This document shows, piece after piece, positions 1 through 6,097 of a stretch of DNA of 6,640 bases. The DNA is from an uncultured Gammaproteobacteria bacterium. GTDB lineage: Bacteria; Pseudomonadota; Gammaproteobacteria; Pseudomonadales; Azotimanducaceae. The DNA is taken from contig CAJWLI010000081.1 of assembly GCA_913043075.1 (NCBI GenBank), forward strand, positions 1 through 6,640, given 5' to 3'. A program made the position numbers and the translations under genes. Position 1 is the stretch's first letter; each line of letters opens with the position of its first letter. The notes under the pieces were generated by a model. It did no database searches. It saw nothing but the letters and a program-made list of their open reading frames with translations, and was not told the origin of the DNA.

Positions 1-78
1 ATAAAAAAATTAAAAACCCTATTCGTTTACGATCAATCTTTGTTATCACTCTCTCTTCCATTCTTAGGTTATTTTCTA
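1..78. other. AT-rich flank downstream of acpH
   Basis: No open reading frame of note enters from the window edge. Read on the minus strand, this is the 3' flank of acpH and ends in a T-rich tract (T5, AA, T7 at about 3-16). The only preceding pairing I find is a weak AACC(C)TA (15-21) with TAGGTT (65-70), across a loop of about 43 bases. That is not a convincing intrinsic terminator. The operon may end here or continue beyond the window. Confidence 0.3.
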
Positions 79-663
79 CTAATCATTCTCTTGTAGCCAT
101 GCTGCTGCAAAATCTATCAATTGCGGATAGAAAAATCTAAAATCACGATCAAGTTCCCCTTTTACATTTTTTATTGCCTCCGGGGCGTCGAGCATCGGGG
201 TTTTATTTCTAAGTCGTTTATGTATGCTCAAACTGGCATCAGATAGAAATTCCTCATTCTTGTATCTTTCCAGAGAATTTTTTCTAAGCATCATCTTAGC
301 TAAATTCTCTGCCTCACAGGGTAGTTCCTTAAAAGCTAGGACGTCTTCTAAAACTCTCTTGGCGAATAGATCAATTGGTTCGTCGTAAAACTTATCCCAT
401 GACAAAGCTAGCAGATGGTCGTAGGCGATATCTACCATAATCCCTCCGATTCTCCTGAACCTGGGTTCGAACCTCTTCTTGCTGAGTTTAATCAATAAAT
501 GGTGATCGGTATATGCGTCGATCGCTCTATGAAACTTTATTCCTAATTCAATTTCTTCATCGTATCGACCAAAAAGATTACCCTTTACAAAATCTCCTAA
601 GAAGTTTCCGATCGTTAGGCTTTGGTTTTTTCCAGATAAAGCAAGGTGGGCTAAAAAATTCAA
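79..663 (-). CDS. acpH: acyl carrier protein phosphodiesterase (AcpH, DUF479 family)
   Basis: AcpH hydrolyses the 4'-phosphopantetheine group from holo-ACP, giving apo-ACP and taking part in prosthetic-group turnover in fatty acid synthesis; it is cytosolic and metal-dependent. The 194-residue protein matches the family in length (E. coli about 193) and landmarks. It begins MNFLAHLALS, as in E. coli (MNFLAHLHLA), followed by GNFLGDFVKGN (19-29), GIKFHRAIDAYTD (41-53) and a D-I-A-Y-D-H segment (78-83). The conserved His and Asp residues (H45, D49, D53, D78, D82, H83) resemble the HD-like metal site. The start codon is TTG at 661-663. It is chosen because the family begins at exactly this residue, and the in-frame sequence upstream has no ATG or GTG before a stop. 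No well-spaced Shine-Dalgarno is visible (a GAGAGA lies directly against the TTG), so translation is probably coupled to gshA, which ends 13 bases upstream. It is the last visible gene of the hslR-gshA-acpH operon and ends with TAG. Confidence 0.9.
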   Translation of the reverse strand: MNFLAHLALSGKNQSLTIGNFLGDFVKGNLFGRYDEEIELGIKFHRAIDAYTDHHLLIKLSKKRFEPRFRRIGGIMVDIAYDHLLALSWDKFYDEPIDLFAKRVLEDVLAFKELPCEAENLAKMMLRKNSLERYKNEEFLSDASLSIHKRLRNKTPMLDAPEAIKNVKGELDRDFRFFYPQLIDFAAAWLQEND

Positions 664-676
664 TCTCTCGGACGCT

Positions 677-2251
677 TTAACGCTGATAACTGTCTAAGAA
701 GTTTTTTAAATAAGCGTTAAAGTCTTCTTTTCCATCGCGATCTAGCTTTTTTGCTGCTTGGTGACTTTCGTTACTAATAATTTTAAAAAACTTCATCTCA
801 GCTAAACTTAAATCTAAATCAAGGTAATATTTTTTGTGTTTTTTCGATCTTTGAATGCCAAAGTCAAGAAAACTTAACTTTTTTTCATCCATTTCATTAA
901 GCATTTTTCCGCTAGGGGTGAGCTCTGGATTTTCAATTAGTTTTGATATGTTTCGGAGGCTTTTTTCATTTTCTTTGGATTTTTCTATTCTGTCTAAGAA
1001 GTTTGCTAATTCTAGGAGCTGCGCCAGGATCTCGTTTGCCCAGGTTTTTAAGGGTGTTTCTTTAGCCCCGTTTCTTAAAATGATGCCTTTCTCCCTTCCA
1101 TTAAAGATCGTTGCGTTATAGTTAAAAGCATTGTCTTCTAATTTTTTTTCGTCGTCTTTTGGACTTTCGGTTAGTAAGCAAAATAAAAGAAAAATATCTA
1201 GGAACCTGATTTGATCTTCATTGATTCCTAAAGGAGTGAAGGGATTTAAGTCTAAAAGACGAAGTTCAACATATTCCACTCCATTTGATGACAAAGAATA
1301 AACAAAATTTTCTTCACTATCTATTTTTCGCTTAGCTCGTATGGTGGTGTAAAACTCTGCTTCGCTTTGCAATAGATTCGAGCTGATTTGAGATTTCTCA
1401 TTTGAAAATTTTTCGTAAGCTTTAAAATTATTAAGGATCGCCGCTTTTAAGGAGGAAACGTATTCTGTTAAGCCATTATAGGAAACTCTGACATATCTAT
1501 CTTGGACATTGCTCTGATAACCAATATCTGCTGATCGGAGCGAAGTCGAGTGTGGCGAAAATACTGTTTCTTGGCCATGAAATTCTAATAGTTTGTGATT
1601 TCTGTTCTGCACAAACGATGCGCACGTCGCTGGGGACGCACCAAATAAATAAGTTACTAGCCAGGAGTGTCTGCGAAAATTTCGCATCAGGTCAAAATAT
1701 CTCCTCGATCTAAACTGTCTCGACGAGTCTTCTGATTTTTCTGTTCGCTTAAGCCATCGCCAAAAATCTTCGCTGAACGAAAAATTGTAATGAATCGCAC
1801 AAATCGTCTGCATTTCTTTGCCATACCTTTCAGCAAGACCAGCTCGATATAAACCTTTTAATCTTCCTAAATTTGTCTCTCCAAAATTAGCAATTTTTAT
1901 TCTTGATTTTGGTGGAAGTTCGCATGGCATGCTTGCGCACCACATTAGCTCATTTTTTAAGGTTCTTGCTACAAACGCATGGATCTTTTCTAATTCACTT
2001 AAAACTTGTGCCGGAGAATTATGGACCGATGTGATTAGCTCTGGTTGGGCTTCGGCAAAATCAGCGGTGATAAATGGGTGAGTTAAAATATTTCCGAGTT
2101 CTTTAGGCGGAGGCCGCTCTGAAAGCCTTCCATCTTCTGTAACGCGAAGGGTTTCTCGCTCTATCCCTCTGTTAAAAGAAAATAAATTTTTAAACTCAAT
2201 ATTCTCATTCGTGCTTAAGATTAAATCGGTTAAATTCTTCATAGGGAACAT
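677..2251 (-). CDS. gshA: glutamate-cysteine ligase (gamma-glutamylcysteine synthetase)
   Basis: GshA joins L-glutamate and L-cysteine using ATP to give gamma-glutamylcysteine, the first and usually rate-limiting step of glutathione synthesis in the cytosol. The 524 residues fit the gammaproteobacterial type (E. coli 518). Visible landmarks are GIERETLRV (29-37), DFAEAQPELIT (64-74), the S-M-P-C segment (107-110), GKEMQTICAIHYNFSF (144-159, E. coli has MQVISGVHYNFS), YLFGASPA (201-208), TSLRSADIGYQS (236-247) and VEYVELRLLDLNPFTPLGI (325-343). No frameshift or loss of a motif is apparent. The ATG at 2251 directly follows the hslR stop codon. A second in-frame ATG at 2242 (beginning MKNLTDL) would give 521 residues and is equally plausible. 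Neither has a clear ribosome binding site, so coupling to hslR is likely. gshB is not in the window. Pairing gshA with hslR and acpH is not a standard arrangement that I know. Confidence 0.96.
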   Translation of the reverse strand: MFPMKNLTDLILSTNENIEFKNLFSFNRGIERETLRVTEDGRLSERPPPKELGNILTHPFITADFAEAQPELITSVHNSPAQVLSELEKIHAFVARTLKNELMWCASMPCELPPKSRIKIANFGETNLGRLKGLYRAGLAERYGKEMQTICAIHYNFSFSEDFWRWLKRTEKSEDSSRQFRSRRYFDLMRNFRRHSWLVTYLFGASPATCASFVQNRNHKLLEFHGQETVFSPHSTSLRSADIGYQSNVQDRYVRVSYNGLTEYVSSLKAAILNNFKAYEKFSNEKSQISSNLLQSEAEFYTTIRAKRKIDSEENFVYSLSSNGVEYVELRLLDLNPFTPLGINEDQIRFLDIFLLFCLLTESPKDDEKKLEDNAFNYNATIFNGREKGIILRNGAKETPLKTWANEILAQLLELANFLDRIEKSKENEKSLRNISKLIENPELTPSGKMLNEMDEKKLSFLDFGIQRSKKHKKYYLDLDLSLAEMKFFKIISNESHQAAKKLDRDGKEDFNAYLKNFLDSYQR

Positions 2252-2629
2252 CTAATCGGACTGGGCTCGTTTGAAACGGGTTATCTGCCTACGTTGCTTT
2301 TTTGATGGGCGAACCACAGATTTGCTTAGCCGATTAAATGTTCCAAGCTTCCTTCCTTTCTCGCGGGCCTCGATACTTTCTTGTGTTTCTTCAAATAGCT
2401 CGCACGCCACTTTAGCGCCTTTCCTTTCATTGGAGATCGCCTTGATCACTACGATCTTTTGAGAGCTTCCGAATGATAACTCTATTAGGTCTTGTATAAA
2501 CACCGTTTTACTTGGTTTAGACCGTTGGCCGTTAACATGAACTTTGCCTCCCTTTACTGCTTCGATAGCCTTTTGTCTGGTTCTAAAGAAACGGGCGGCC
2601 CAAAGCCATTTATCCAAGCGCACTTCCAT
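2252..2629 (-). CDS. hslR: Hsp15-like S4-domain RNA-binding protein
   Basis: In E. coli, Hsp15 (HslR) binds free 50S subunits that still carry a nascent peptidyl-tRNA and helps recycle them, notably after heat shock. The protein here is 125 residues (E. coli 133). It has an N-terminal S4 fold: VRLDKWLWAARFFRTR (3-18), then GGKVHVNGQRSKPSK (27-41), which are the family signatures. A strongly basic tail follows (about 92-121, rich in Lys and Arg), as expected for rRNA contact. The reading frame stays open up to 2716, but I start it at ATG 2627-2629. Family members begin just before the VRLDKW motif, the 29 extra residues look unrelated, and a GGAG lies about 11 bases upstream. It is the first gene of the minus-strand operon, and its TAG touches the gshA ATG. 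I see no sigma-32 type promoter (no CTTGAAA with CCCCAT) upstream, so heat-shock control is not supported by sequence. Confidence 0.92.
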   Translation of the reverse strand: MEVRLDKWLWAARFFRTRQKAIEAVKGGKVHVNGQRSKPSKTVFIQDLIELSFGSSQKIVVIKAISNERKGAKVACELFEETQESIEAREKGRKLGTFNRLSKSVVRPSKKQRRQITRFKRAQSD

Positions 2630-2762
2630 TTTTTTCTTTTCTCCGAGAGTTATCCCAGTTACTCTGGTGCGATGATTTTCTCTCAAATAGCGAAACGATG
2701 ATTTTTTGTGGATCAAATACTATCATAAACTTTAACCAACCTTCGGATCTCTCCTTCTAGTT
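2630..2762. promoter_or_regulatory. divergent promoter region, hslR operon and cysQ
   Basis: This 133-base AT-rich gap lies between the diverging hslR and cysQ starts, so it should hold both promoters. The best -10 candidates are TATCAT at 2721-2726 (plus strand, toward cysQ) and TATGAT on the minus strand at nearly the same place (2722-2727), giving back-to-back -10-like elements. No good -35 hexamer sits 16-18 bases from either, so the exact promoters are not assigned. A short CCAG-TTACT-CTGG hairpin lies at 2655-2667. It would fall inside the hslR leader. Confidence 0.4.
2670..2705 (+). repeat. 10-bp direct repeat in the divergent promoter region
   Basis: CGATGATTTT occurs at 2670-2679 and again at 2696-2705, with starts 26 bases apart. 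The match extends imperfectly at both ends (GCGATGATTTTCT against ACGATGATTTTTT). It lies between two diverging genes and could be a pair of half-sites for a regulator, or chance in AT-rich DNA. Confidence 0.5.
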
Positions 2763-3605
2763 ATGGATTATTTAAAGATCCCGCGTTTACTAGATTCAAT
2801 GATTCTAGCTGCCACAGCTGCTGGGGAAGCAGTGCTAAAGATTTATCAAGATGATAACTTCGAGGTTGAGATAAAATCTGATAATTCTCCTCTGACCATT
2901 GCCGACAAAGAAGCTCACAGAATCATATGCGAAAAGTTAAACACTGACTTTCCAAGCCTTCCCATTCTATCAGAGGAATCTGAGCAAATAACTTTTGAGG
3001 AGAGAAAAGATTGGACGACTTTTTTCTTAGTCGATCCTCTTGACGGAACAAAGGAGTTTATAAACAGAAATGGTGAATTCACAATTAATATCGCTCTGAT
3101 TCATGGAATCGAGGCGATAGCCGGGGTTGTTTACGTTCCTGTAGAACGCAAGCTTTATTATGGAGACACCATATCCTTCAAGAGCTTCTTGGATTTTGAA
3201 GGCACAAAAAAACAGCTGTTCACAAGAAACCTCTCCATGGATCTACCAATAAAAATTGTGGCTAGCAGACGGCATGGCAAGCAAAAACTTGAAGAATTTC
3301 TAGACCAGGCCGAGGATCTATTCCCAAGCACCAACGTTATAAATATAGGAAGTTCGATTAAACTATGTTTACTCGCAGAGGGTAAGGCAGATTTTTATCC
3401 TCGCTTAGCACCCACCTGTGAATGGGACACAGCTGCTTCACACGCGATTGTTAAGGCAGCTGGTGGAGATGTCCTTGATATGAACTTAGAACCTCTGCGG
3501 TACAACACCAAAGAAGATTGTCTCAATCCTAACTTTGTCGTAGTAGGAGATCTAAATGTTAACTGGAAAGGCCTTTTTCCTTCACTTTTCAGTTTTGAGC
3601 GGTAG
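2763..3605 (+). CDS. cysQ: 3'(2'),5'-bisphosphate nucleotidase, CysQ type
   Basis: CysQ removes the 3'-phosphate from 3'-phosphoadenosine 5'-phosphate (PAP), the toxic by-product of PAPS use in sulfate assimilation. It belongs to the Mg-dependent, Li-sensitive inositol monophosphatase superfamily. The 280-residue protein shows the superfamily metal sites in order: SDNSPLTIADKEAH (39-52), LSEES (69-73), DPLDGTKEFINRNGEFTINIAL (91-112, the CysQ-specific version of the DPxDGT motif) and CEWDTAASHAIVKAAGG (219-235, with Asp222). The IGSSIKLCLLAEGKADFYPR block (195-214) also matches E. coli CysQ. It is about 30 residues longer than E. coli CysQ, partly from an N-terminal lead of about 10 residues and partly from a middle insert (about 135-160). 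ATG 2763 is used. A later ATG (Met13) would also preserve the fold, and neither has a strong ribosome binding site. It is transcribed away from the gshA operon, a plausible sulfur-metabolism neighbourhood. Confidence 0.93.
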   Translation: MDYLKIPRLLDSMILAATAAGEAVLKIYQDDNFEVEIKSDNSPLTIADKEAHRIICEKLNTDFPSLPILSEESEQITFEERKDWTTFFLVDPLDGTKEFINRNGEFTINIALIHGIEAIAGVVYVPVERKLYYGDTISFKSFLDFEGTKKQLFTRNLSMDLPIKIVASRRHGKQKLEEFLDQAEDLFPSTNVINIGSSIKLCLLAEGKADFYPRLAPTCEWDTAASHAIVKAAGGDVLDMNLEPLRYNTKEDCLNPNFVVVGDLNVNWKGLFPSLFSFER

Positions 3606-3616
3606 CTTTGGTCTCA

Positions 3617-3685
3617 TCTAGCGAAGCTGCGTTTGTCTTCATCCTGCCGAGGAGAACACTGTATGAGCATACAGCTTTCGCTAGA
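3617..3685. other. self-complementary element, possible three-stem RNA
   Basis: The outer arms pair perfectly over nine bases: TCTAGCGAA (3617-3625) with TTCGCTAGA (3677-3685), extendable by GC/GC across one bulged T. Two further hairpins lie inside. The first is TTC-(A)-TCCT / AGGAGAA at 3638-3656 with a GCCG loop. The second is CTGTAT / ATACAG at 3659-3674 with a GAGC loop; as DNA this is the palindrome CTGTATG-AG-CATACAG. Together they can form a three-way junction of 69 bases starting 11 bases after the cysQ stop. No T-run follows, so it is not a standard terminator. It could be a structured 3' UTR, a small RNA, an operator or a palindromic repeat. The strand is unassigned. Confidence 0.5.
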
Positions 3686-3798
3686 GAGGAGATCAATATA
3701 CATATAGTCTTTTGTAAAGGAAAGATCGAATAATGGAGATTTCTTTGACTACTATGGACAAAACTTAAAAAAGTTGCGATTTCAGACGAAATAAAGCC

Positions 3799-3833
3799 TT
3801 GATACATCAAATTACTTGATAGCTACCAATCAA
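3799..3833. promoter_or_regulatory. cluster of four TTGAT/ATCAA half-sites
   Basis: TTGAT (3799-3803), ATCAA (3806-3810), TTGAT (3816-3820) and ATCAA (3829-3833) form two tandem inverted repeats with spacers of 2 and 8 bases; the inner pair is everted with a 5-base spacer. Each pentamer equals the half-site of the FNR/ANR consensus (TTGAT-N4-ATCAA), but none has the 4-base spacing, so canonical FNR binding is not supported. It may be the operator of another dimeric regulator of rpoD, or chance. Confidence 0.35.
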
Positions 3834-3888
3834 ATATCTAGAAAAGCTGAAAATCTAGCTAACATACCCGAGTTTTTAAAAAAAATAA

Positions 3889-3908
3889 GGGGTCAGATCT
3901 TGAATTAA
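3889..3908 (+). mobile_element. possible mobile-element end scar (GGGGTCAGATCTTGAATT)
   Basis: The motif GGGGTCAGATCTTGAATTAA, after an A-rich run, resembles GGGGTCAG(A/G)TCTTG words that I recall near IS200/Y1-type (REP-associated) transposase genes in many bacteria. There is no transposase here and I find no second, inverted copy in the window, so at most it is a remnant or a non-autonomous element end. The recollection cannot be verified without a search. Confidence 0.22.
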
Positions 3909-3929
3909 ACCCTAGGAATGAAGTATTTT
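3900..3929 (+). promoter_or_regulatory. weak sigma-70-like promoter candidate for rpoD
   Basis: TTGAAT (3900-3905) and TATTTT (3924-3929) are 18 bases apart and about 160 bases before the rpoD start. Competing -10-like hexamers are TATTAT (3951-3956) and GATAAT (4026-4031), each without a good -35. A TTGACT (-35-like) at 3745-3750 lacks a good -10. Several promoters are plausible and none is certain. Confidence 0.22.
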
Positions 3930-4078
3930 AGGAGCTAATTTGTTCAACTCTATTATGTATTTTCGACTAGCATCCCTTTTTTGCGCGAAGAACTTTAGAA
4001 AACTAAGCATCAAGAAGTCGACTCAGATAATAAACGTTTTTGTGTCCGTGGGCGGAACTTACATTTCATAATTTTTTT

Positions 4079-4083
4079 AGGAG
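4079..4083 (+). promoter_or_regulatory. rpoD ribosome binding site
   Basis: AGGAG ends 8 bases before the ATG at 4092-4094. The in-frame GTG at 4083-4085 overlaps this site and so cannot be served by it. This decides the rpoD start in favour of the ATG. Confidence 0.8.
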
Positions 4084-4091
4084 TGGCCACT

Positions 4092-6005
4092 ATGAATAAT
4101 TCAGATGAAAGCGAATTCAGCGTAATAATTGACGAAGATAATTTTCAAGATCGAGCCGATGAGCTAGACGTAATAGCGGAGCTTACTGGTGGAAAAAAGT
4201 TTGATGACGATGAGGATGAGGGACAGGAATCCCAGCTGAAGAGATTAATAGATAAGGGAAAAGAGGATGGATACCTAACCTATGAGCAATTAACGGAGGC
4301 CCTGCCAAAGAGTGTAGAAGAGACCGACGGATTTGAAAATATCGTGCTTATGTTTGAGGAGATAGGAATTTCCGTTGTGGAATCAGGGAGCGATGCTCTC
4401 GTTGTAAAAAACGAAAATGAGGTTCAAGAAAGCTCGGAAGAGCCCCTGGTATTAGGTTTAGATAGCGCGGTTAAGACTATGGACCCTGTGCGAATGTATA
4501 TGCGCGAGATGGGCACAGTTCCTTTGCTCACTCGCGAAGGTGAGATAAAAATCGCAAAAAGAATTGAAGAAGGGATAAGAGAAACCATGTCAACAATATC
4601 TACTTATCCTGGGACAGTTGAGTACGTCTTAGAATCCTATCAAGGAATAATAGAAGAAGGAGGCGATGTTTCTTCAGCAATTGCAGGATTTTTAGATCCA
4701 GAGGACGAGATTCCAGATATGAGTGAAGTTGCGGAGGCGAAATCTTCTGGGAATTATCAAGCTTCCGAAGGAGATAATATCGGAAAGCTCGATCACGATT
4801 TAGGTCACCTGCGGTTTAAGCAATTAAAGAAATCATATGATACTTATCAAAGGGCTCTTAGAAAAAACGGTAAAGATTCTGAGAAAACTAAAAAAGTGCT
4901 TTTCCAGCTCTCGGAGACTTTCAGCTTTTTTAAGTTGGTTCCGGCAATTATGGATCCAATTCTAGAGCTGATCCGACGAGATATGGTACAGATTAGAGCT
5001 CAAGAAAAACATATAAGAGATCTTGCAATTAAGAAAGGAAAATTGTCCAAAGATTCGTTTTTGAGCCTTTACTTGGGAAATGAAACAGATCTAAATTGGA
5101 TAGATAAAGCGATAAAAGACAACCCAAAGTGCAAAGATCAACTTTTAGCTGTTCGCATTTCCCTTCGACACTCTACTAAATTGATTAAACGAGTAGTCGA
5201 ACGGACGTCAATGGAAGTCGCAGAAATTAAAGATATAAATAGGCGATTATTTTTAGCCGTTGGAAAAACTCGGAGCGCTAAAAAAGATATGATTGAGGCA
5301 AATCTAAGATTAGTTATATCGATAGCCAAGAAATACACAAACCGCGGGTTACATTTTCTAGATCTTATTCAGGAAGGTAATATTGGACTGATGAAAGCAG
5401 TAGATAAGTTTGAATATAGAAGGGGTTTTAAATTCTCGACTTATGCTACATGGTGGATTAGGCAAGCAATTACTCGTTCAATATCAGATCTTGCTCGAAC
5501 TATTCGTGTCCCCGTGCATATGATGGAAACGGTTAACAAGCTTAATCGACTTACTCGTCAATTAGTTCAAGAACTAGGTCGTAACCCTACCATCGAGGAG
5601 TTATCTGAAAAGATGGAACTCCCTGAAGACAAAGTTCTTAAGGCTTTAGACGTTGCAAAACAACCTATTTCTCTGGAAACGCCTGTAGGAGATGACGATG
5701 ACTCCACAATGTGGAATCTGGTCAGCGACACTTCCGCTGAATCTCCGTTAGATCATGCGTCTGATAAAGGTCTTAAGCAAACCACAACTGATGTTCTAAC
5801 CGCATTAACTGATAGGGAAGCAAAAGTTTTACGGATGCGGTTTGGCATAGACATGAACACTGACCACACACTAGAAGAAGTTGGTCGCCAGTTCTCAGTA
5901 ACTCGAGAGCGAATTCGGCAAATTGAAGCAAAAGCGCTTCGTAAGCTCAGACACCCCGCGCGCTCTGAACAGCTAAAAAGCTTTATAGAGGGCAATAGTA
6001 ACTAG
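4092..6005 (+). CDS. rpoD: RNA polymerase primary sigma factor RpoD (sigma-70)
   Basis: This is the housekeeping sigma subunit that directs core RNA polymerase to -10/-35 promoters. It is 637 residues from the ATG (E. coli 613). Domains by ATG numbering: an acidic N-terminus (D/E run about 38-45); region 1.1 (about 47-105); region 1.2 from DPVRMYMREMGTVPLLTREGE (131-151); a large non-conserved insert (about 165-390) as in other proteobacteria; region 2 (MIEANLRLVISIAKKYTNRG onward, about 400-472) including the -10-reading YATWWIRQAITRS (451-463); region 3 (about 475-560); and region 4 (about 565-634) with helix-turn-helix TLEEVGRQFSVTRERIRQIEAKALRKL (593-619) for the -35. Two places differ from the usual sequence. 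The sigma finger reads DDDDSTMWNLVSD where E. coli has DDEDSHLGDFIED, and region 2.4 has ISDLARTI where ADQARTI is normal. The gene is intact, preceded by a long leader and not directly by dnaG, and ends with TAG. Confidence 0.98.
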   Translation: MNNSDESEFSVIIDEDNFQDRADELDVIAELTGGKKFDDDEDEGQESQLKRLIDKGKEDGYLTYEQLTEALPKSVEETDGFENIVLMFEEIGISVVESGSDALVVKNENEVQESSEEPLVLGLDSAVKTMDPVRMYMREMGTVPLLTREGEIKIAKRIEEGIRETMSTISTYPGTVEYVLESYQGIIEEGGDVSSAIAGFLDPEDEIPDMSEVAEAKSSGNYQASEGDNIGKLDHDLGHLRFKQLKKSYDTYQRALRKNGKDSEKTKKVLFQLSETFSFFKLVPAIMDPILELIRRDMVQIRAQEKHIRDLAIKKGKLSKDSFLSLYLGNETDLNWIDKAIKDNPKCKDQLLAVRISLRHSTKLIKRVVERTSMEVAEIKDINRRLFLAVGKTRSAKKDMIEANLRLVISIAKKYTNRGLHFLDLIQEGNIGLMKAVDKFEYRRGFKFSTYATWWIRQAITRSISDLARTIRVPVHMMETVNKLNRLTRQLVQELGRNPTIEELSEKMELPEDKVLKALDVAKQPISLETPVGDDDDSTMWNLVSDTSAESPLDHASDKGLKQTTTDVLTALTDREAKVLRMRFGIDMNTDHTLEEVGRQFSVTRERIRQIEAKALRKLRHPARSEQLKSFIEGNSN

Positions 6006-6062
6006 TTTTTAAAAAAAGGAAATTTCAAGCTGCAATCCCTAGGGTTGGTGAGGTTTCAGTAT

Positions 6063-6097
6063 GGACGGGTCAGACAGCCAAGGAGTCCCTCTTTTTT
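6063..6097 (+). terminator. weak rho-independent terminator candidate after rpoD
   Basis: A run of six T (6092-6097) follows GAGTCCCTC. The only stem I find is GGAC (6063-6066) with GTCC (6085-6088), four base pairs around an 18-base loop. The T-run and the position 58-92 bases after the rpoD stop fit a terminator, but the stem is poor. Transcription may also read on toward the next gene. Confidence 0.25.

Larger units (their letters stand above)
3606..4091. other. 486-base non-coding region between cysQ and rpoD
   Basis: No convincing gene is present. A minus-strand reading frame (3589-3810, 73 codons) overlaps the cysQ end and the hairpin element and resembles no protein I know. From left to right, the stretch holds the three-stem element at 3617-3685, an eleven-codon ATG frame at 3734-3769 that I do not trust, and the TTGAT/ATCAA cluster at 3799-3833. 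These are followed by a pair of ATCTAG direct repeats (3836-3841, 3853-3858), a TTTTTAAAAAAAA tract (3873-3885), a GGGGTCAGATCTTGAATT motif and promoter-like hexamers. No intrinsic terminator with a T-run is seen after cysQ. Long regulatory leaders are common before primary sigma genes, so much of this may be the rpoD control region. Confidence 0.6.

Noticed and set aside
2630..2716. N-terminal extension of HslR by 29 codons to an upstream ATG
   Set aside because: The family begins just before VRLDKW, the extension has no family similarity, and a GGAG supports the internal ATG at 2629.
2641..2762. Heat-shock (sigma-32) promoter before hslR
   Set aside because: No CTTGAAA with a spaced CCCCAT is present on the minus strand, although hslR is heat-inducible in E. 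coli.
3617..3685. Self-complementary element read as a tRNA or an integron attC site
   Set aside because: There is no T-loop GGTTCGA-type sequence, no cloverleaf lengths, and no GTTRRRY/RYYYAAC core sites.
3734..3769. Eleven-codon ATG frame in the rpoD leader
   Set aside because: Too short and featureless; the AAGGAAAG upstream is common in AT-rich DNA and the peptide lacks regulatory codons.
3589..3810. Minus-strand 73-codon reading frame in the cysQ-rpoD gap
   Set aside because: It overlaps the cysQ end and the self-complementary element, has no recognisable domain, and its composition looks like read-through of non-coding DNA.
3799..3810. Canonical FNR box
   Set aside because: The half-sites are exact, but the spacer is 2 bases where FNR needs 4.
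4083..4091. GTG start for rpoD three codons upstream
   Set aside because: The GTG overlaps the AGGAG site that is properly spaced for the ATG at 4092.
5753..5995. Minus-strand reading frame inside rpoD
   Set aside because: It lies opposite the highly conserved region 4 coding sequence, which fully explains the open frame.
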